This document shows positions 61,188 to 64,000 of a stretch of DNA of 64,000 nucleotides, piece by piece. Where the stretch lies: positions 1-64,000 of the forward strand of contig NC_012109.1 of assembly GCF_000020365.1 (NCBI RefSeq), written 5' to 3'. The notes beneath the pieces are model-generated. The model was given only the letters and a program-made list of their open reading frames with translations. It was not told where the DNA came from and did no database searches. A program made the translations under genes and the position numbers. This DNA comes from Desulforapulum autotrophicum HRM2. Its GTDB lineage: Bacteria; Desulfobacterota; Desulfobacteria; Desulfobacterales; Desulfobacteraceae. Every line of letters begins with the position of its first letter. Position 1 is the stretch's first letter.

Positions 61188-61385
61188 TGTTTAACTCACT
61201 GGCTTGTCCATGTGCAGTGGCTTGTTGATAGGCCCGGGTAAGTGGGGTGGATAATTCACCTTAACTGCCGCTGAAGTGTTGCTTCGCTTTGTCCGTCATA
61301 ACGCAGTTATGCGGCTGCGAAGCAACGCTTCAGCGGTAGCATAAAATCGGACAATTGTCCAGCCCGCTCCCGGATGTCCATTCAA
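61188..61385. repeat. 198-bp structured element, copy 3
   Basis: Identical to the other copies; joined head-to-tail with copy 4. The junction reads CCATTCAA then TGTTTAAC on the plus strand, which defines the unit as exactly 198 bp. Confidence 0.92.
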
Positions 61386-61583
61386 TGTTTAACTCACTGG
61401 CTTGTCCATGTGCAGTGGCTTGTTGATAGGCCCGGGTAAGTGGGGTGGATAATTCACCTTAACTGCCGCTGAAGTGTTGCTTCGCTTTGTCCGTCATAAC
61501 GCAGTTATGCGGCTGCGAAGCAACGCTTCAGCGGTAGCATAAAATCGGACAATTGTCCAGCCCGCTCCCGGATGTCCATTCAA
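61386..61583. repeat. 198-bp structured element, copy 4
   Basis: Identical to copy 3 and directly adjacent. Its right edge abuts the attC core of the 214-residue protein cassette. Confidence 0.92.
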
Positions 61584-61704
61584 CGCCGGCAATAACCAGC
61601 GCCGATTTAGTGGTTAAATTTTAGCAAACCGGCCATCTTCTAAGAAGCCCCGGCAATGAAAACCGCATGATATGAGGCGTCTGTGTTAATTGCCCTTGTT
61701 CGGC
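61578..61704 (-). other. attC: Integron attC site (long)
   Basis: The site runs from GCCGAACAAGGGCAA to TTGCCGGCGTTGAAT on the minus strand, about 127 bp with complementary ends. It ends the 214-residue protein cassette. Confidence 0.75.
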
Positions 61705-61756
61705 CATTTAACAAGCTAATATTATTTTATAATTACATGAGGAATACACATATTTT

Positions 61757-62401
61757 TTATAGTTGAATAGTGATTGACTCTTGTTCACCCAAGATGAGTT
61801 TTACAAAGTCTGCTAATTGAAAAATTGCTTTTGCTTTGTCAATTAGCAGGTTAACGAAAACACCTCGCGACCACTCTAAGGGCATGATTTTATGAAGCTC
61901 CTCAAGAAATTCTTGCTTGTCTTGATCTCGATGATATTCATGAGCATTTAGCCAAGTAAAGAGCATTTTTTCTGAATTAATAATTTGATCATTTGATTTC
62001 ATTACCTTCTGTCTTTGCATTAATTTTCCTGAAAATAGATCGAGAAGGAATGGCAGAATTGGAGGTATTGAGTTTTTAAGTTTTCTTTCGATCATTTTGC
62101 GTATTTTCTGAAAGTTATACGGTTCTTTTTCTAATATGAGGGGGCGTAATCGATGAAGAAAACCGAACAAGTCATCATCATGAGGCATCTTCACCGACCA
62201 TGTAATACCTACATCTTTATCCCATTTGAAATTTAGGTTTACTCCTGAACCATTTTTTACAAATCTTGTCGTATGAAGTTCAATGACGGAATTAAGATAC
62301 AACTGTAGTTTCCCCATTTCATCTTCTGTAAATGCAATGCTTATCTCAGAAGCTTCACCGGAGTTAGGATCATTTGATTTCAGTCTTACATTGTGTGCCA
62401 T
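61757..62401 (-). CDS. Cassette protein of unknown function
   Basis: The protein has 214 residues with no membrane segment or signal peptide. The N-terminal half has alternating charged and hydrophobic strands (SISIAFTEDEMGKLQLYLNSVIELHTTRFVKNGSGVNLNFKWDKDVGITWSVKMP); the C-terminal half is helical and basic (IRKMIERKLKNSIPPILPFLLDLFSGKLMQRQKV). No family was recognised. It starts 16 bp after a 198-bp element. Confidence 0.6.
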   Translation of the reverse strand: MAHNVRLKSNDPNSGEASEISIAFTEDEMGKLQLYLNSVIELHTTRFVKNGSGVNLNFKWDKDVGITWSVKMPHDDDLFGFLHRLRPLILEKEPYNFQKIRKMIERKLKNSIPPILPFLLDLFSGKLMQRQKVMKSNDQIINSEKMLFTWLNAHEYHRDQDKQEFLEELHKIMPLEWSRGVFVNLLIDKAKAIFQLADFVKLILGEQESITIQL

Positions 62402-62416
62402 ATTATTCCAGCCGAA

Positions 62417-62614
62417 TGTTTAACTCACTGGCTTGTCCATGTGCAGTGGCTTGTTGATAGGCCCGGGTAAGTGGGGTGGATAATTCACCTTAACTGCCGC
62501 TGAAGTGTTGCTTCGCTTTGTCCGTCATAACGCAGTTATGCGGCTGCGAAGCAACGCTTCAGCGGTAGCATAAAATCGGACAATTGTCCAGCCCGCTCCC
62601 GGATGTCCATTCAA
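62417..62614. repeat. 198-bp structured element, copy 5
   Basis: Identical to the others. It sits between the lnu(F)-like cassette's attC and the start of the 214-residue protein gene. Confidence 0.92.
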
Positions 62615-62666
62615 CGTCAAAATCAGCGGCGCGTTTTTATGCGTCCGCTGGATTTACTTGTTGTGC
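62609..62666 (-). other. attC: Integron attC site of the lincosamide cassette
   Basis: The site runs from GCACAAC to GTTGAAT on the minus strand, with arms AAGTAAATCCAGCGGACGC / GCGCCGCTGATTTTGACG. The nucleotidyltransferase stop codon falls inside it, a common cassette arrangement. Confidence 0.85.
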
Positions 62667-63475
62667 GGCGTCGCAGACTCATTGAGCAACCTTTTTGCCT
62701 GCGCAATTACAGTTCTCGGAAGCTCGATATTCAGAGGTTCTGTCACGCTCTTGAACAATTCGAGACTCCACGTCCACGTTTGATGATAGGCTGCACATAG
62801 TGCTCTTGGTTCTGCACTGCTTGTGCATGCCAGATAGCGATTATACGAGTCCTCCGAGATATCCTTTTCGAGCGCGCGTGAAGGTGTCGGCCAGTGGTCT
62901 GTTGCCCCTTCGTGGAGTCGAACCAGCTTGAGTAGGTTTTCATGTGCTTTGCTGAGCAAAGCCCAGGCGCGAGCGTACTCTCCCCGATTTAAAAGATTGG
63001 CCCCAAAGAGCATCAGGCTGATGAGGTTCAACACAAGCCCTTCCACCAGCGGCGCGCCTTCACGTATCGGGGGATCGCCCACGAGAGCGCTTGCATACCT
63101 TGACAACTCTCCTGATCGGTCCAACAAAACAGCCGCCTCAAGCGAGGGAAACCACCCATAGCCTTGCCAAGTGGAAATGACCGGTATGTCCGATTTTCGC
63201 ATGAAATGGAATTCACCGCGAATGCCGTTTTCAAAAAGTGCGGTGTGGTGGCCGAAGTCGTCCGGAAAGTAAGCAGCAACCGGACTTACGGCATTAAGCC
63301 ACGAGCGCTGATCGAAATTTTCAAAATGGTCATCCTGGATGAACACTGCGAATTCGATATCAGAGAACTCGTCACCCTCTCCGATAGCAAATGAGCCGAA
63401 CATCAATGTCGCGATTATTCGTGCATCCTCATGACAACCTTCCTTGAAGAGTTCTATCATTTTCAGTTGAAGCAT
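62654..63475 (-). CDS. lnu(F): Lincosamide nucleotidyltransferase, Lnu(F)-like, integron cassette
   Basis: The protein has 273 residues, the length of Lnu(F). The nucleotidyltransferase motif is LMFGSFAIGEGDEFSDIEFAVF (GS...D.E at about 27-42). Recalled Lnu(F) sequence agrees over most of the length (FHFMRKSDIPVISTWQGYGWFPS; ALLSKAHENLLKLVRLHEGATDHWPTPSRAL), with scattered substitutions near both ends. The enzyme adenylylates lincosamides such as lincomycin. AAAGGAT precedes the ATG. This cassette is otherwise known from class 1 integrons; its presence here in an apparently environmental array suggests exchange in one direction or the other. Confidence 0.9.
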   Translation of the reverse strand: MLQLKMIELFKEGCHEDARIIATLMFGSFAIGEGDEFSDIEFAVFIQDDHFENFDQRSWLNAVSPVAAYFPDDFGHHTALFENGIRGEFHFMRKSDIPVISTWQGYGWFPSLEAAVLLDRSGELSRYASALVGDPPIREGAPLVEGLVLNLISLMLFGANLLNRGEYARAWALLSKAHENLLKLVRLHEGATDHWPTPSRALEKDISEDSYNRYLACTSSAEPRALCAAYHQTWTWSLELFKSVTEPLNIELPRTVIAQAKRLLNESATPHNK

Positions 63476-63544
63476 AGAAATATCCTTTTATTGAAGCCAC
63501 AGATTATGAGGAAAGGTATACGCAGATTTTTGTTTTTTTCGTAA

Positions 63545-63622
63545 GCACAACGCTTCACATAAGCCGCGTGAGGAACGAACGTCGGGCGAACGAAGTGAGC
63601 GTACTTAATGTGTTTGTTAGGC
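63545..63622 (-). other. attC: Integron attC site
   Basis: The site runs from GCCTAAC to GTTGTGC on the minus strand, with arms ACACATTAAGTACGCTCACTTCG and ACGCGGCTTATGTGAAGCG. It ends the BRCT protein cassette. Confidence 0.85.
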
Positions 63623-64000
63623 ATTTCTAGCCGCACCATCTACCAGTTCTTTGAAGTCACTTTCTTTCAAAATTCTGATTTGAACACCGCTAGCTATGAG
63701 CTTTTCCGCCTTGATATGTTTTGAGCTTTTATCTTTGCCTGCAAGTCTTGATGCATCTTGATCACCAACTACCAAATAGTCAATTTTCTTGCTAACCGTT
63801 GGGGCTACTGAGCACCCAATACTCGCCGCCATAGCGGCAGCATCTTTACGCGGAATTGAAAGCGCCCCAGTGAATACGACGGATTGGCCGTATAGCTCAC
63901 CCTCTGGATTCCCCTCCAAAGCAACTTTTCCACCCGATGAGGATAATCCAGATATTGGCTGCCCAACCCGTGTCAGCCACCCTTCGAGCGTTAGCCCAGC
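63617..64000 (-). CDS. BRCT-domain protein, C-terminal part (runs off the window)
   Basis: The frame is open to the right edge (WLTRVGQPISGLSSSGGKVALEGNPEG), so the start lies beyond 64000. The BRCT domain is GELYGQSVVFTGALSIPRKDAAAMAASIGCSVAPTVSKKIDYLVVGDQDASRLAGKDKSSKHIKAEKLIASGVQIRILKESDF. The preceding segment resembles the linker between a 3'-5' exonuclease (DnaQ-type) domain and BRCT in known cassette-borne or genomic proteins; that domain is not visible. A role in DNA repair or replication is probable. Confidence 0.75.
   Translation of the reverse strand, partial: AGLTLEGWLTRVGQPISGLSSSGGKVALEGNPEGELYGQSVVFTGALSIPRKDAAAMAASIGCSVAPTVSKKIDYLVVGDQDASRLAGKDKSSKHIKAEKLIASGVQIRILKESDFKELVDGAARNA

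Noticed and set aside
1-64000. Integron integrase gene inside the window
   Set aside because: No tyrosine recombinase was recognised; all recombinases seen are serine-type or DDE transposases. Cassette orientation places attI to the right of the window.

Overview
The window looks like part of an accessory replicon, probably a plasmid or an integrated plasmid, from a marine-type Desulfobacterota bacterium (Desulfobacterales-like). This is inferred from the many PAS-rich hybrid histidine kinases, the AT-rich base composition and the types of insertion sequence; no ribosomal or core gene is present to confirm it. No tRNA, rRNA or CRISPR array was seen.

Layout. 1-2300: plasmid maintenance genes, a ParA ATPase followed by a putative replication initiator whose own coding sequence holds iteron-like repeats. 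2300-6480: a decayed region with a truncated paralogue of the later coiled-coil gene, an IS66-type orphan, a glycoside hydrolase remnant split by a miniature transposon, other miniature elements and repeats. 6489-10036: a mobilization module (accessory protein, an oriT with an IncQ/Ti-type nick core, a MobQ-type relaxase) and a KfrA-like coiled-coil protein with palindromic operators. 10304-16068: a small gene and a metallophosphoesterase split inside its last metal-binding motif by a 4.7 kb IS21-type transposon that also carries ParB-like and zinc-finger genes. 16795-31936: a sensory region with three hybrid histidine kinases and two proteins with a histidine phosphoacceptor domain but no ATPase domain. 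It is interrupted by a serine recombinase, a toxin-antitoxin pair and a Tn3-family remnant. 32066-35110: nested elements, with an IS1634-type element inside a serine-recombinase element that in turn abuts the tail of another resolvase. 35540-42040: an operon of HTH protein, PLD/SNF2 helicase, DUF4391 protein, type III-like methyltransferase and type III restriction subunit; the last is truncated by a 436 bp inverted-repeat element.

42312-53805 is an almost perfect tandem duplication of 5747 bp (42312-48058 and 48059-53805). Each copy holds an HTH gene flanked by triplicate 12-bp repeats, a ParE-type toxin-antitoxin pair, a resolvase, and the first cassettes of an integron array.

From about 45626 to the right end the window is an integron cassette array read from the minus strand, with attC sites between genes; the integrase is not in the window and should lie to the right if present. 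Cassettes encode a PD-(D/E)XK-like nuclease, several lipoproteins, a GIY-YIG nuclease, membrane proteins, HigBA, an ORF-less group IIC intron sitting in an attC site, a ThsB-like TIR protein with a membrane partner, an Lnu(F)-like lincosamide nucleotidyltransferase and a BRCT protein. Five identical 198-bp gene-less structured elements sit exactly at cassette junctions. The strongest candidates for undescribed biology are the TIR/membrane-protein cassette, the 198-bp element, the enlarged IS21-type transposon and the DHp-only histidine proteins.
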